In this document: positions 18,183-26,926 of the stretch, piece by piece | Layout of the letters: each line of letters opens with the position of its first letter | Position numbering within the stretch: position 1 is the first letter of the stretch | DNA from: Aeromicrobium fastidiosum | GTDB taxonomy: Bacteria; Actinomycetota; Actinomycetes; Propionibacteriales; Nocardioidaceae | DNA: 64,000 nt | Direction: 5' to 3' | Assembly: GCF_017876595.1 (NCBI RefSeq) | Contig: NZ_JAGIOG010000001.1 | Coordinates: 124,001-188,000 of the forward strand | The notes under the pieces: generated by a model | The model's database searches: none | What the model saw: only the letters and a program-made list of their open reading frames with translations | What the model was told of the DNA's origin: nothing | Translations under genes and position numbers: made by a program

Positions 18183-19564
18183 TGGCCCGCACACGCAAGG
18201 ACGGCAAGCGGTCCGCCAGCGCGACTCGCGTCGGCAAGCCGCGCCCCACCGCCACCGGCGGGACCTGGCAGGTCCGGGCCTACAAGCCCACGCCGACCTC
18301 ACCTCACGGTCGTGTGGTCTACCGTCACCCGGAGACAGACAGGCAGACCTCAGCCGTTCCGGGGAACGACGAGACGCTCGACCAGGTCTTCGACCAGATC
18401 GAGAAGTCCCTCGACCAGAACGTCGCCATCGGGACGCACACGCCGGCAGTCGCTGGTGCATCACCTGGGGTCAAACGCGATCTCGACGCCCTCGGCCAGC
18501 TCTACCTCGACTGGCTTGTGACGCTCAACCGCTCCACGGACTACGTCTCGAATCGTCGCAGTCTGCTAAACAAATGGATCTCTCCAGTCATCGGCGAGGT
18601 GCTCGTTCGCGACTGGTCGGTCGAGCACTCGCAACAGGTGATCTCGAACGCCCGCCGAGCAGGGTTGTCGGCCTGCCGCGTCGAGGACCTCGGTTCGACA
18701 CTGTCAGGCATGCGCCGCACAGCACACCGCAAGCGCACAGGTGGCCGCTGGCTCTCGAAGGACGAGAATCCCCTCGAGGATGTGTCCTACGGTCGGTCAG
18801 CAAATGTCCAAGGCGCCCACCGCACGTACGTCGCGCCGCGAAAGAGGCCGTCAACCGACCGGGTGATCGCTGCGATCGAGTCCGCTCGGAGTCTTCCTGT
18901 CTGGGAATGGATGCCGGATGTCATGTCCTACGCTGCCTTCTGCGCGCCGCGGTTGGGTGAGCAGCTGGCGCTCCGAGCCATCGACGTCGATCTCGAGACC
19001 CGCAGGTTCGAGATCAACGGCGTCTGGCGCGTCGATCACAAGGCGGAGGTGGACGGAGACCGACGCGACCGGTATCGCGTGCCGATCCCCAAGAACGGCA
19101 AGCGACGGGTCGCCCCGTACCTCGGCTCGCAGCACCTCGGACTGATCAGGCGGTGTGCAATTGCCCTTGAGCTACCCGAAGACGCGTCCGAGGAAATCGT
19201 CATCGCTGCCATCGCGGCTGAGCGGGAGCGCAGAGCTCAACTCGACTCGGACGGCGACTGGGCGTCCTACGCCGAGGACCCTCGCAACGAGCCTTGGTTG
19301 TTCGTCGATGCCTCCGGGGTCCCTCCCACGCGCGAGGCGTTCAACGACGCCTGGCATGTCATCCGTGACGCCATTGATTGGCCGAAGCACATCCCGTACA
19401 AGAACCTTCGACACCATGCCGCCCTCTGGTGGAAGTCCAAGGGGTTCGACTGGGAGCTCATCGCGGAGTGGGACGGTCACGACGTCCGAACGCTGCAGCG
19501 GTACTACGTCATCGCCGCAGAGGATGGAACCGAAAAGGCAAGGGGAACCCTGGACGATCTCTGA
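18182..19564 (+). CDS. Tyrosine recombinase (site-specific integrase)
   Basis: 460 residues. An N-terminal Arg/Lys-rich arm-type DNA-binding region is followed by a core-binding SAM-like domain (~95-200, LGQLYLDWLVTLNRSTDYV). The catalytic domain shows Arg257 (CAPRLGEQLAL), KNLRHH with Arg410 and His411, GH with His433, and the nucleophile Tyr at 441/442 (TLQRYYVI). The first position of the HxxR box is Lys407, a known variant. It is predicted to recombine the 20-bp core inside the DUF255 gene. Translation is coupled to the excisionase-like gene, and a hairpin lies just downstream. Full length and apparently active. Confidence 0.92.
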   Translation: MARTRKDGKRSASATRVGKPRPTATGGTWQVRAYKPTPTSPHGRVVYRHPETDRQTSAVPGNDETLDQVFDQIEKSLDQNVAIGTHTPAVAGASPGVKRDLDALGQLYLDWLVTLNRSTDYVSNRRSLLNKWISPVIGEVLVRDWSVEHSQQVISNARRAGLSACRVEDLGSTLSGMRRTAHRKRTGGRWLSKDENPLEDVSYGRSANVQGAHRTYVAPRKRPSTDRVIAAIESARSLPVWEWMPDVMSYAAFCAPRLGEQLALRAIDVDLETRRFEINGVWRVDHKAEVDGDRRDRYRVPIPKNGKRRVAPYLGSQHLGLIRRCAIALELPEDASEEIVIAAIAAERERRAQLDSDGDWASYAEDPRNEPWLFVDASGVPPTREAFNDAWHVIRDAIDWPKHIPYKNLRHHAALWWKSKGFDWELIAEWDGHDVRTLQRYYVIAAEDGTEKARGTLDDL

Positions 19565-19567
19565 ACA

Positions 19568-19607
19568 AAGGCGCTGACGCTCACTTCACCGTGCGCGCCA
19601 GCGCCTT
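19568..19607 (+). terminator. Terminator-like hairpin after the integrase
   Basis: 13-bp arms with one mismatch (19568-19580 aaggcgctgacgc, 19595-19607 gcgccagcgcctt) begin 3 bp after the integrase stop. The loop is 14 bases. No long T-run follows. Confidence 0.55.
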
Positions 19608-20294
19608 GCTGGTGTAGTCGAGTCAGCTCCAGGAGCCCTGGTCAAACTGATCAGCACCTAACCTTCTCGAGCTCATCAGCCCTTGGGGCCTGGCGCAAAC
19701 AAATCAGATTTGTGTGAGCTTCCCATTCGCTACGCCCGACTGCAGACCAAGTCAACGGGCGCGAAGCCACTGGCGAGCGGTCGCGACGCGATGAGTGATT
19801 CACGCGAGCGCCCTCTGGGGAAAACCCGAGCACATGGCAAAAGACCCCTGACCGGCATCCATGCTTTTCAGGGGCCTCGTCAGTTGCGGGGACAGGCCAG
19901 AACGTCTGAACCTGCCCCCCCCCCCTGGAAGCCTTCTAAGCGTGAAGATGACGGTTGCGGTGGCAGATGCCACCCTCGGCAAAGATTAGATCTGACTACT
20001 GACAACGCCGCCACAGTCGCTCAGACACGCAGCCTTTCTGGCCAGCTGGCTCTGCACTCTTCGGCCGACGCGTTCACAACCCAAGGACCTCAACTGAGTG
20101 AGCCTTGAGGACGTCCAGCGCCTGTTCTGGAGTGCCGCGGAAGAACTCGCGGGACAGATTGACCTTGTTGAAACGGTGACCCGCGAACGTCTGGTGCGAC
20201 ATCGTCTCGATGCCAACTGCATCGTGGGAGAAGAATGTGCATGGACGGCACCACCACAGTCCTCGACTGATGTCTTCGCACCTGGTCTGTCTGA
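19608..20294. other. Gene-poor stretch of the element
   Basis: About 690 bp with no frame that shows a domain, convincing codon bias or a good ribosome binding site on either strand. It holds a run of eleven C (19915-19925) and a short hairpin (19845-19851 with 19868-19874). It may be eroded DNA; a short open frame beginning at GTG 20098 is unsupported. Confidence 0.5.
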
Positions 20295-20591
20295 GGCTCC
20301 ACCAACCATCGGCGCACAGAAGACCCGATCCAGAAATGGCGGAGGGCGTTCGCCAAGCTCCAGGCACGGCTGTTGGCCTCCGGAGCGCTTGATCTCAGCT
20401 CCCTCAGCGCCTTTCGAGCCGACTCGAGCCTCGCCGACACCCCAGCATGGCTGCGGCAAGAAGGTTCTCGCATCCTTGCCGTCGACCGCGCGGACAGAAC
20501 GTTCTATCCGCGGTTCCAGTTCTCGGAGGCGGGCGACCTACGACTCTCCAAGAGTCGGAAGCACCGCCCGGGCGGATCTGGGCCTGTTTGA
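20295..20591 (+). pseudogene. Remnant of an antitoxin-like or DUF2384-related gene
   Basis: The frame has no start but a protein-like sequence: QKWRRAFAKLQARLLASG, then DTPAWLRQEGSRILAVD, then RTFYPRFQFSEAGDLR. The last block recalls the C-terminal part of actinobacterial Xre/MbcA-type (DUF2384-like) antitoxin or small regulatory proteins, where a short beta strand precedes YPxFQF. The frame upstream is closed by a stop at 20292-20294, and no toxin partner was seen. I read it as the C-terminal remnant of a decayed gene. The family link is weak. Confidence 0.35.
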
Positions 20592-20610
20592 CGGAGCCAG
20601 ATGCGCTTCA

Positions 20611-21117
20611 TCATGGCCTGGTACTCGGACTCGGTACGACGAGCACCCCGCAGGGTGGTCTTTCGCTGAGCAGCCGGTGCTCGATCGACCCCTCGAACAG
20701 GTGAGCCAGAGCATTGCCCATGCCTTGGCCGTGGCTGCCGACGACGATCATCATGGCCTTGGTCTCCACCGCGACCGCCGCCAGGAGATCGGCCGGGTCA
20801 TGTCGTCCGGCTTGGTAGGTCCATGCGCAGCCGAAGGGGTCGAGGACATCCTGGACGGTGCGTTCTTCGTCCCGCAACGTCGCTCTTGCCTCCTCCTCCC
20901 AGTCGGGACCGTCTGGATCGATCGGGTAGTCGCGAAGATCGACCGCGTGCACGACATGGACGACGATCGACAGCCGGGTTGCCAACGTTGCCGCGCTCTT
21001 CAGTGCGGCTGTGGACGCCTCATGTCGGTCGAATCCGACGACCAACCCGCCGGTGGTGGTATCGCCGTCACGAAGCTGGAGGCGCCTGCTGGGAATTTCG
21101 GGTGGATTGTCGTTCAT
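20611..21117 (-). CDS. Universal stress protein (UspA family)
   Basis: 168 residues. The USP fold is seen from VVGFDRHEASTAALKSAATL through VVHVVHAVDLRDYP to the nucleotide-binding C-terminal motif VVGSHGQGMGNALAHLFEGS ... PPCGVLVVP. The ATG at 21117 is used because GGGAGAG lies just upstream; an ATG at 21135 would overlap crcB. It follows the two crcB genes on the same strand and is probably expressed under the same fluoride riboswitch. Its role in fluoride stress is inferred from position only. Confidence 0.85.
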   Translation of the reverse strand: MNDNPPEIPSRRLQLRDGDTTTGGLVVGFDRHEASTAALKSAATLATRLSIVVHVVHAVDLRDYPIDPDGPDWEEEARATLRDEERTVQDVLDPFGCAWTYQAGRHDPADLLAAVAVETKAMMIVVGSHGQGMGNALAHLFEGSIEHRLLSERPPCGVLVVPSPSTRP

Positions 21118-21131
21118 GGAGACTCTCCCTT

Positions 21132-21515
21132 TCATGGGGCTGTGATGAGGTACGCGGCGGCAAGCTCATACCCACCAAGGCACAAGACGATAGTGAGCAC
21201 GAGGCTCAGACCGAGGTTGAGCACTGCCGCTGTCAGGTGCTGTTGCTCGATGAGTCTGACCGTCTCGAAGCTGAACGTGGAGAACGTCGTAAGCGCCCCG
21301 CAGAAACCGGTGCTGATCAGTGCCACTACTGCTTGGTCGAGATCCGAGGTGGCCGCGAGTCCAGCGATGAAGCCGATGACGAATGACCCGATCGCGTTGA
21401 CGGTGATAGTGCCCCACGGCAAGGACGAGGAATGGCGAGACTGGACGAACAGATCGACCAGGTAGCGGGTCGGCGCTCCTACCGCTGCGCCCAGGGCCAC
21501 CACGAGAACCGTCAT
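21132..21515 (-). CDS. crcB: Fluoride channel CrcB/Fluc, subunit 1
   Basis: 127 residues with four membrane segments. Family motifs are GAAVGAPTRYLVDLF, PWGTITVNAIGSFVIGF (Asn of the pore) and GFCGALTTFSTFSFET (the Na-binding and phenylalanine box). It exports fluoride by passive channel flow. It overlaps the second crcB by 4 bp, consistent with a Fluc pair acting as a heterodimer, as in several Gram-positive bacteria. The ATG at 21515 removes a long N-terminal extension that overlaps the neighbour. Confidence 0.92.
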   Translation of the reverse strand: MTVLVVALGAAVGAPTRYLVDLFVQSRHSSSLPWGTITVNAIGSFVIGFIAGLAATSDLDQAVVALISTGFCGALTTFSTFSFETVRLIEQQHLTAAVLNLGLSLVLTIVLCLGGYELAAAYLITAP

Positions 21516-22024
21516 CGCGAGACCTCCATTCGGCGGACGAGCGATCGGGTGGAGACAAGACCAACCCATACCGCCAGCAACGACAAGGAAACGCTCAACG
21601 CCAGATAGGCAGCCGCGACGGCCACGTGCCCAGTGCGCAGCAGCTCGTGCACGTCCAATGCTGCGGTCGAAAAGGTCGTGTACCCGCCCAGGACGCCCAC
21701 GCCGAGGAACGGCCGCAGCAGGCGCTGATCCGGCAGCACATCAACCACCACGACCATGAGGACGCCCAACAGAAGAGATCCGCTCGCGTTGATCGCCACC
21801 GTCGCCCACGGCAGCTCACCCAGCCGGTGCGGGAACAGATCCAGCAGCAACCATCGCCCTGCCGCGCCTGCAGCGCCGCCGGCGGCGATCACGCTCAGGA
21901 TGTCCCATCGCTCACGGAGCACCTGCGCGACCAAGCGCACGTGATGCACTGTTCCGGTTGAACCGACGAGGCCATCAGACGGTTCGACGTCCGGATCGAT
22001 GGGCTGGTCATCGAATGTGGACAC
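21512..22024 (-). CDS. crcB: Fluoride channel CrcB/Fluc, subunit 2
   Basis: 170 residues from GTG 22024. The N-terminal ~45 residues are hydrophilic (STFDDQPIDPDVEP), then four membrane segments with GGAAGAAGRWLLLDLFP, PWATVAINASGSLLLGV and GVLGGYTTFSTAALDV. The GTG start is chosen because AGGAG sits 4 bases upstream, directly at the end of a fluoride riboswitch; a start at 22057 would fall inside the aptamer. The partner gene overlaps by 4 bp. The two subunits probably form one dual-topology pore. Confidence 0.9.
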   Translation of the reverse strand: MSTFDDQPIDPDVEPSDGLVGSTGTVHHVRLVAQVLRERWDILSVIAAGGAAGAAGRWLLLDLFPHRLGELPWATVAINASGSLLLGVLMVVVVDVLPDQRLLRPFLGVGVLGGYTTFSTAALDVHELLRTGHVAVAAAYLALSVSLSLLAVWVGLVSTRSLVRRMEVSR

Positions 22025-22028
22025 ACTT

Positions 22029-22097
22029 CTCCTGCGAATAGCAGGAGCCATCAGCACAATGCGGTTCGAGTCTGAAACTCAGGCGGGGTCCATCGCC
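22029..22097 (-). promoter_or_regulatory. Fluoride riboswitch (crcB motif) controlling crcB translation
   Basis: Read on the minus strand, GGCGATGG (22097-22090) opens the aptamer, CGAACCGC lies at 22068-22061, and TGATGGCTCCTGC (22053-22041) closes it. These are the conserved blocks of the crcB RNA motif. CTCCTGC (22047-22041) can pair perfectly with GCAGGAG (22035-22029), which contains the Shine-Dalgarno of the downstream GTG start. That hairpin would block translation until fluoride binding favours the aptamer pairing. The element thus carries its own fluoride-sensing switch. Confidence 0.85.
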
Positions 22098-22327
22098 AAG
22101 GTCGATGATACCGGCGAACTGCGTGGGACGCCATGCACAATGGGCAGGCGCGCGATCCTGGTCTCGTCGTCTCCGTCGCAGACAGTGTTGGCGGCGCGGG
22201 CCAGGCGTCAGACGGCTCGTCGCAGCACAGCCAGTGAAGAACCGCGGCTGGAGGACACCGGCGACGACGAACAGCAACGGGGTGCCGGCCGCGTCGGTCA
22301 TGGACGCGCCCGGCACCGCGCCGTGCG

Positions 22328-22903
22328 TCAGGAGCTGAGCAGCCTCTGCATGGTCGAGATCTCGGCCGTCTGATCAGCCTGGATCTTCTCCGCCAGTTCG
22401 ACGGCCTGGTCGATCCTGCCGTCGACCTCTTCCTGGGACGCCATCTCGATAGCGCCCTCGTGGTGGTCGATCATCATCGTGAGGAATTGCCTGTCGAACG
22501 CCGCACCAGATGCGGCCTCCAGCGAGCTCATGTCCTCTTCGCTCATCATGCCGGGCATGTCCGACGACGAGGACCCGTGATCCATCCCTTCCATCTCGCC
22601 CATGCCGCTGGAATCGGCGGGGACCTCCTTGTCCCAGGACGTCAACCAGCCCGACATGGTGTCGATCTCGGGTTGCTGTGCAGCGATGACGTGGTCGGCA
22701 AGACCCAGAACGTCCGTGTTCCGGGTCCGTTCCGCAGCAAGCTGCGCCATCTCGGTTGCCTGACGGTGGTGCGGGATCATGTCCTGAGCGAATGTCACGT
22801 CAGCGCTGTTGAAAGCAGCTGACGACGTGTCGGACCCTGAACAGGCCGACAGTCCGATGAGTGCAGCGGCAGCAACAGCTGTCGCGAGCAGCTTGGTATG
22901 CAT
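22328..22903 (-). CDS. DUF305 lipoprotein (metal-binding, four-helix type)
   Basis: 191 residues. A lipoprotein signal (MHTKLLATAVAAAALIGLSAC) precedes two copies of the DUF305 metal motif: FAQDMIPHHRQATEMA and FLTMMIDHHEGAIEMA. A Met/Asp/Ser-rich linker (GMGEMEGMDHG) joins them. The family is ferritin-like in fold and is often linked to copper or heavy-metal resistance on mobile DNA. It should sit on the outer face of the membrane. It follows the DUF6153 gene on the same strand. Confidence 0.85.
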   Translation of the reverse strand: MHTKLLATAVAAAALIGLSACSGSDTSSAAFNSADVTFAQDMIPHHRQATEMAQLAAERTRNTDVLGLADHVIAAQQPEIDTMSGWLTSWDKEVPADSSGMGEMEGMDHGSSSSDMPGMMSEEDMSSLEAASGAAFDRQFLTMMIDHHEGAIEMASQEEVDGRIDQAVELAEKIQADQTAEISTMQRLLSS

Positions 22904-22966
22904 TGTTCTCTCCTGAGGTCTGTGTGTGCATGACGAAGTAGCGATGCCGACGGGTCGGCCTCGCTG

Positions 22967-23407
22967 TCAGCACCTCAGGACGCAGGTACGTTCTCGTGGA
23001 CTGCGTGGATCCCGTGAACGAGTGAGGTCGACAATGCCCAGCTCGAGGGGTGGCGGCAGCTGCCACAGGACCCGTTCGACGCGGCGCCGAGCGACCCACA
23101 GGACAACGCCAGCGCCGACGATCATCGCCAGACAGAGCGCGGCGAGTCCGCAGCATCCGTCCATCACACCAGACCTGTCGGGCATCGCAGGCACGTCGTC
23201 GGCCGCCGCACTGACAACTGTCTGCGTCGTATGGTGCATGCCCGAGGTCATGGAAGGGACGGTGAGCTCCAGGTTCATCCCAGCACCATGGTCGACACCG
23301 AGCAGCAGACCGTGCATGGCCGCGATACCACCGACGACGGCGGCAATCAGCGCAGCGCGAACCCAGTTGGGTGTCCCTACCCTCGTGGTCGTACCGCGAC
23401 ATGACAT
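22967..23407 (-). CDS. DUF6153-like membrane protein
   Basis: 146 residues with two hydrophobic segments (WVRAALIAAVVGGIAAMHGL and LAALCLAMIVGAGVVLWVA), a His/Met-rich outer loop (MTSGMHHTTQ) and a basic C-terminal tail. This layout matches the small DUF6153 family that often neighbours DUF305 or copper-handling genes in actinobacteria. The gap to the DUF305 gene is 63 bp, so co-transcription is likely. Function unknown. Confidence 0.65.
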   Translation of the reverse strand: MSCRGTTTRVGTPNWVRAALIAAVVGGIAAMHGLLLGVDHGAGMNLELTVPSMTSGMHHTTQTVVSAAADDVPAMPDRSGVMDGCCGLAALCLAMIVGAGVVLWVARRRVERVLWQLPPPLELGIVDLTRSRDPRSPRERTCVLRC

Positions 23408-23499
23408 TGCCGCAACATTAGCCCTGGGCGCAACGACAGCCTGCGCGCCGAACGAGTGCGACAGGTCGGCGGCGGACGTGAGTCGAGATCTTCACGCTC

Positions 23500-24099
23500 T
23501 CAGGAGGTCGCGATCTCCTGGGCTCGTTCAAGAGCCACACGCAGTCGATTGAAGGCTTCTGCGCGAGCGTGGGCGTTGCGTGGTGACGGATGCGGTGCGC
23601 CCAGCGCGGGCACGACTCGGGCTGTCTCGTCGATCGTCATCAGCCGCATGACACCTTGGAGGGCTGGTGTCCCGACGGCGACGACGACCTGGAGGTCGGG
23701 CAGAGCCGCCCACAGCGCGGCCAGCGCCGGACGCGCCTCTTCAAGATCTCTCACCAGCGGAGGGCGGCGGTGGCCGGCAGCGTCGTAGGTCGGCCACGGC
23801 ACCACGTTCCACCGCAGATACCCGTCACGGGCCATGCCCGCAGAAACTCGCGCTGCACGGAGTGCGGCCGCCGTCGGGTCGTCGTTGTCCTCGGTGCTGA
23901 ACCCGAGGTCACCCGCGGCGACGGTGCGAGGGCCGGGCGACTCCATCAGCACCAGGATCCTCGCGTTCACGCCAGGACCGTCCGGGTCGAACCACGGGAC
24001 AAACCGCTGCTCGTCGACCGCCGCACGCCAAGCACGGACCAGCGTGTTGAGCGCGAAGACGTGCGGCTCGTCAACTCGCGACCGGCGATCGGTGCTCAT
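23500..24099 (-). CDS. Uracil-DNA glycosylase-superfamily-like protein
   Basis: 199 residues from ATG 24099. The pattern ILVLMESPGPRTV early and the C-terminal block APHPSPRNAHARAEAF correspond to motif A (nucleobase pocket) and the HPSP-like motif B of the uracil-DNA-glycosylase superfamily. The middle part YLRWNVVPWPTYD fits the W-N-x-x-P region of the same fold. Whether it cuts uracil is uncertain. The start overlaps the stop of the LysR gene (24096-24099). The pair may have moved as a unit. Confidence 0.7.
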   Translation of the reverse strand: MSTDRRSRVDEPHVFALNTLVRAWRAAVDEQRFVPWFDPDGPGVNARILVLMESPGPRTVAAGDLGFSTEDNDDPTAAALRAARVSAGMARDGYLRWNVVPWPTYDAAGHRRPPLVRDLEEARPALAALWAALPDLQVVVAVGTPALQGVMRLMTIDETARVVPALGAPHPSPRNAHARAEAFNRLRVALERAQEIATS

Positions 24100-25001
24100 C
24101 TCGTGCGGGCCTTCGTGGCGATCGCCAGCAGATCGCGGACCGGACCGGCCGGCGGGCGGCCGCTGCCGACCCACAGCGCGGTGAGGTCGCGCGACAGGTC
24201 CAACCCGATGATCGGCACCTCGACGAGCCGGCCCGCCTCAACATCGCTGCGCACCGAACGTCGGCTCATGAACGCCGGCGGGCTGCCTGCGCTGACCGCC
24301 GATCGGATGCCGGACGTGGTGGTCAGCTCGGCGGCGGGCGCCGTGGCGGTCAAGCCGAGTCGTGCGAGCGCGTCATCGACGACACGCCGGGAGCCTGACC
24401 CCGCCTCGCGCCACGTCAGAGGCCGCGTGACGATCTCATCTGGCGCCAACGGCGAGTCCTGCTTGGCCCACGGGTCGTGCGGTGCCGAGTACAGGCCCAG
24501 CTCGTCGCGAGCGACGACCAGTGACGCCAGGTCGCCGGGGTCCGCACCGTCCTCGACGAAACCGATGTCGGCTGACCCGTCCGCCACGGCCGTCCTCACG
24601 TGCTCGCTGTTGGTGGCGATCAGGCTGACGACCGTGTCGTGCTGCTGGCGAAGCCGGACCAGCCACAGGGGAAGCAGATACTCGGCCACGGTCATGCTCG
24701 CCACGATGCTCAGCTGGTGCGTCCGGCCCTCGCGCAAAGTCGCGATCGACTCGTCGATCTCCTGAGCAAGATCGATCAGACGTGCGGCCCAGCCGACCAC
24801 CAGGACACCGGACTCGGTCAGCGTCGATCCCCCGGCAGCACGACGCAAGAGGGTCAGTCCCGTCAGGGCCTCGACGGCTCTGAGCCGTTCGGATGCCGAT
24901 TGCTGGGTGATGCCGTTCGCTCGGCCCGCAGCGCCGATGCTGCCATGAGTGGCCACGTCGACCAGCAGTTGAAGAGCAGCCAGATCGGGGATGTTGCGCA
25001 T
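24096..25001 (-). CDS. LysR-family transcriptional regulator
   Basis: 301 residues. An N-terminal winged HTH (LQLLVDVATHGSIGAAGRAN, then ASERLRAVEALTGLTLLRR) is followed by a periplasmic-binding-like effector domain. It is divergent from the TDT transporter gene with a 94-bp gap, the usual arrangement in which a LysR protein controls its neighbour. In actinobacteria LysR-TDT pairs recur, so it likely regulates the transporter. Effector unknown. Confidence 0.85.
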   Translation of the reverse strand: MRNIPDLAALQLLVDVATHGSIGAAGRANGITQQSASERLRAVEALTGLTLLRRAAGGSTLTESGVLVVGWAARLIDLAQEIDESIATLREGRTHQLSIVASMTVAEYLLPLWLVRLRQQHDTVVSLIATNSEHVRTAVADGSADIGFVEDGADPGDLASLVVARDELGLYSAPHDPWAKQDSPLAPDEIVTRPLTWREAGSGSRRVVDDALARLGLTATAPAAELTTTSGIRSAVSAGSPPAFMSRRSVRSDVEAGRLVEVPIIGLDLSRDLTALWVGSGRPPAGPVRDLLAIATKARTR

Positions 25002-25095
25002 CTGCCCAGACTACCCGTCCTCCACAGGTCTGCCCTGTGGAGCCACAGGGTGACGGGTTCTACCGGCAACCACGCATCGAGACCACAGTGGAGTC

Positions 25096-26244
25096 ATGAC
25101 CACCGCACACCTCACGACGACCAGCGAGCACGCCGCCCGCAGCACCCGCGACCGGACGGGCTGGCTCCGCGAGCTCGAGGGCGCTCCGGCTCTCGGCTTC
25201 ATCGGACCCAACTGGTTTGCCTCGGTCATGGGCACCGGCATCGTCGCAATCGCCGCTGCCTCGCTGCCCTTCTCCGTCCCAGGGATCACGGTCTTCGCCA
25301 CCACCGTCTGGGTACTCGCCCTCCTGCTGCTCGTCGCTGTGGTCGTGGCGACTGCCGGCCACTGGACGTTGCATGGCGAGGTGGCCCGCGGCCACCTTGA
25401 CGACCCAATGATGTCGCACTTCTACGGCGCGCCCGCGATGGGACTCATGACCGTCGGTGCCGGCGCGATGCTCGTGGGACATCACCTGATCGGCATGCCT
25501 GCCGCGCTGGCGCTGGACTGGGTGCTGTGGACCGTCGGGACCCTGCTCGGTCTGACCACGGCCGTGCTGGTGCCGATCCGTGCCTTCACCTCGCACGAGG
25601 TCCGCGAGGACTCCGCTTTCGGCGGCTGGCTCATGCCCGTGGTCCCGCCCATGGTCAGTGCCGCCACCGGCGCTGCCCTCATCCCGCACCTGCCGGCCGG
25701 CCAGGCCCAGCAGACGATGCTGCTGGCCTGCTACATGTTCTTCGGCCTCACCCTCATGTGCAGCATCGTCATGATCGCGTTCATCTGGAACCGACTTCTG
25801 CACCACGGCATCGGAGCCGCCGGCGCCGTGCCCACCCTCTGGATCGTCCTCGGTCCCGTCGGTCAGTCGATCACTGCGGCCCACCACCTCGGCAACGTGA
25901 CCCCCGACGTGCTGGACAGCCCCTACGGCACCGCGTTCCACGCCTTCGCCCTCGTCTACGGCATTCCCATGTGGGGATTCGCGATGCTGTGGCTGGCGAT
26001 CGCCGCCACCCTCACCGCCCGCACCGCCCGGGAAGGACTTCCGTTCAGCCTGACGTGGTGGTCCTTCACCTTCCCGGTCGGCACCGTGGTCACCGGCACC
26101 TCGGGGCTGGCCCAGCTGACCGGCAACCACGTGCTCCAGGTCGCAGCCGGCGCATTGTTCGTCCTCCTTCTCAGCGCCTGGTCGGTCGTTGCCGTCCGCA
26201 CCCTTCGCGGCGTGCACTCTGGGAAGCTGCTCAAGAAGCCCTGA
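25096..26244 (+). CDS. TDT-family transporter (TehA/Mae1/SLAC1 fold)
   Basis: 382 residues with about ten membrane segments. The opening FIGPNWFASVMGTGIVAIAA is the hallmark of the TDT family, which includes tellurite-resistance TehA, malate permeases and sulfite exporters. Repeated GPVGQSITAAHHLG and TWWSFTFPVGTVVTG segments follow. The substrate (dicarboxylate, sulfite or another anion) cannot be set by sequence. It is divergent from the LysR gene and probably controlled by it. Confidence 0.88.
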   Translation: MTTAHLTTTSEHAARSTRDRTGWLRELEGAPALGFIGPNWFASVMGTGIVAIAAASLPFSVPGITVFATTVWVLALLLLVAVVVATAGHWTLHGEVARGHLDDPMMSHFYGAPAMGLMTVGAGAMLVGHHLIGMPAALALDWVLWTVGTLLGLTTAVLVPIRAFTSHEVREDSAFGGWLMPVVPPMVSAATGAALIPHLPAGQAQQTMLLACYMFFGLTLMCSIVMIAFIWNRLLHHGIGAAGAVPTLWIVLGPVGQSITAAHHLGNVTPDVLDSPYGTAFHAFALVYGIPMWGFAMLWLAIAATLTARTAREGLPFSLTWWSFTFPVGTVVTGTSGLAQLTGNHVLQVAAGALFVLLLSAWSVVAVRTLRGVHSGKLLKKP

Positions 26245-26519
26245 ACTCCGACAGACCCATACCTCCGATGAAAGGGAAGCCCTGATGAAGACGCCCCGTA
26301 ACGCCCTCCAGGCCAACCTCGGGGTTGCCCACCAGTTCCAGCTCAGTGATCATCGCGCTCATCTACTTTCGGTCCGGTCCGCACGGGTGTGCACACTCAG
26401 ACGTGACTGTGCTTGGGGCACCGATCGTCGCAATCAAGCTCCTGAGTGCAGCCCCGGAGCATCTCGTCCAGGTCATTCATCGGTTCACCCAGCGGGCGAG
26501 GTGGCGATGGCGCCGAGAA

Positions 26520-26846
26520 CTAGAGCTCCTCGTCTGTCCTGTCCTGCCCGCTTGCCTCTGGGCTAGTACCTGGGGCAGGGCCGCTCGGCGGGTGCACGAC
26601 GATCTGGCCGTCGTCGTCCATCGCCACTGAGTAGAGCCCTCTCCTGGACAGCATGGCTCGCCAGTTGATGCTCGCGAGACGGCGTGCCATCGCCTCGTGG
26701 ACTGCTGTGTTGAATGCGGCGAGTTCGTCTGGTGTCAGCTCGCTGAGCGGGAGGTGGCCAGCTCGGGCTGCCTCGATCCTGCGCGACTTGCTCGGGGGCT
26801 GCGAGTCTTCGTTGCGGGTCTCGCGCGGCTCACCTTCCTCCCCCAT
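26520..26846 (-). CDS. Small hypothetical protein downstream of the E2-E1 gene
   Basis: 108 residues from ATG 26846; longer forms from 26912 (GTG) or 26948 (ATG) would approach or overlap the upstream gene end. The charged N-terminus (EEGEPRETRNED) leads to a helical middle (ELTPDELAAFNTAVHEAMARRLASI) and a short beta segment (GLYSVAMDDDGQIVVHPPSG). No known family. It is on the same strand directly after the E2-E1 fusion, so it may be a partner or target of that enzyme. Confidence 0.55.
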   Translation of the reverse strand: MGEEGEPRETRNEDSQPPSKSRRIEAARAGHLPLSELTPDELAAFNTAVHEAMARRLASINWRAMLSRRGLYSVAMDDDGQIVVHPPSGPAPGTSPEASGQDRTDEEL

Positions 26847-26926
26847 GCGAGCGTCCCCCTCGGCTGCGCCACGTGACCCTTCCGGATGCCGCAGGTGAAG
26901 CGGCGAGATCACGTGTCCTGCTCGCG

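Noticed and set aside
19915-19925. Run of eleven C
   Set aside because: It lies in non-coding DNA. It could be a sequencing length error, but nothing in the annotation depends on it.
19683-20108. 141-codon ORF in the gene-poor stretch
   Set aside because: No motif, no ribosome binding site, odd composition and a run of eleven C inside it.
20098-20290. Open frame starting at GTG 20098 as an N-terminal half of the antitoxin-like remnant
   Set aside because: It is in another frame than the remnant, with no recognisable motif; a frameshift cannot be shown without a homologue.
26285-26566. Small ORF after the TDT transporter
   Set aside because: It has an ATG and a modest GGAAG site, but the sequence after the first 25 codons is Arg/Pro-rich shadow-like and overlaps the convergent gene at 26520.
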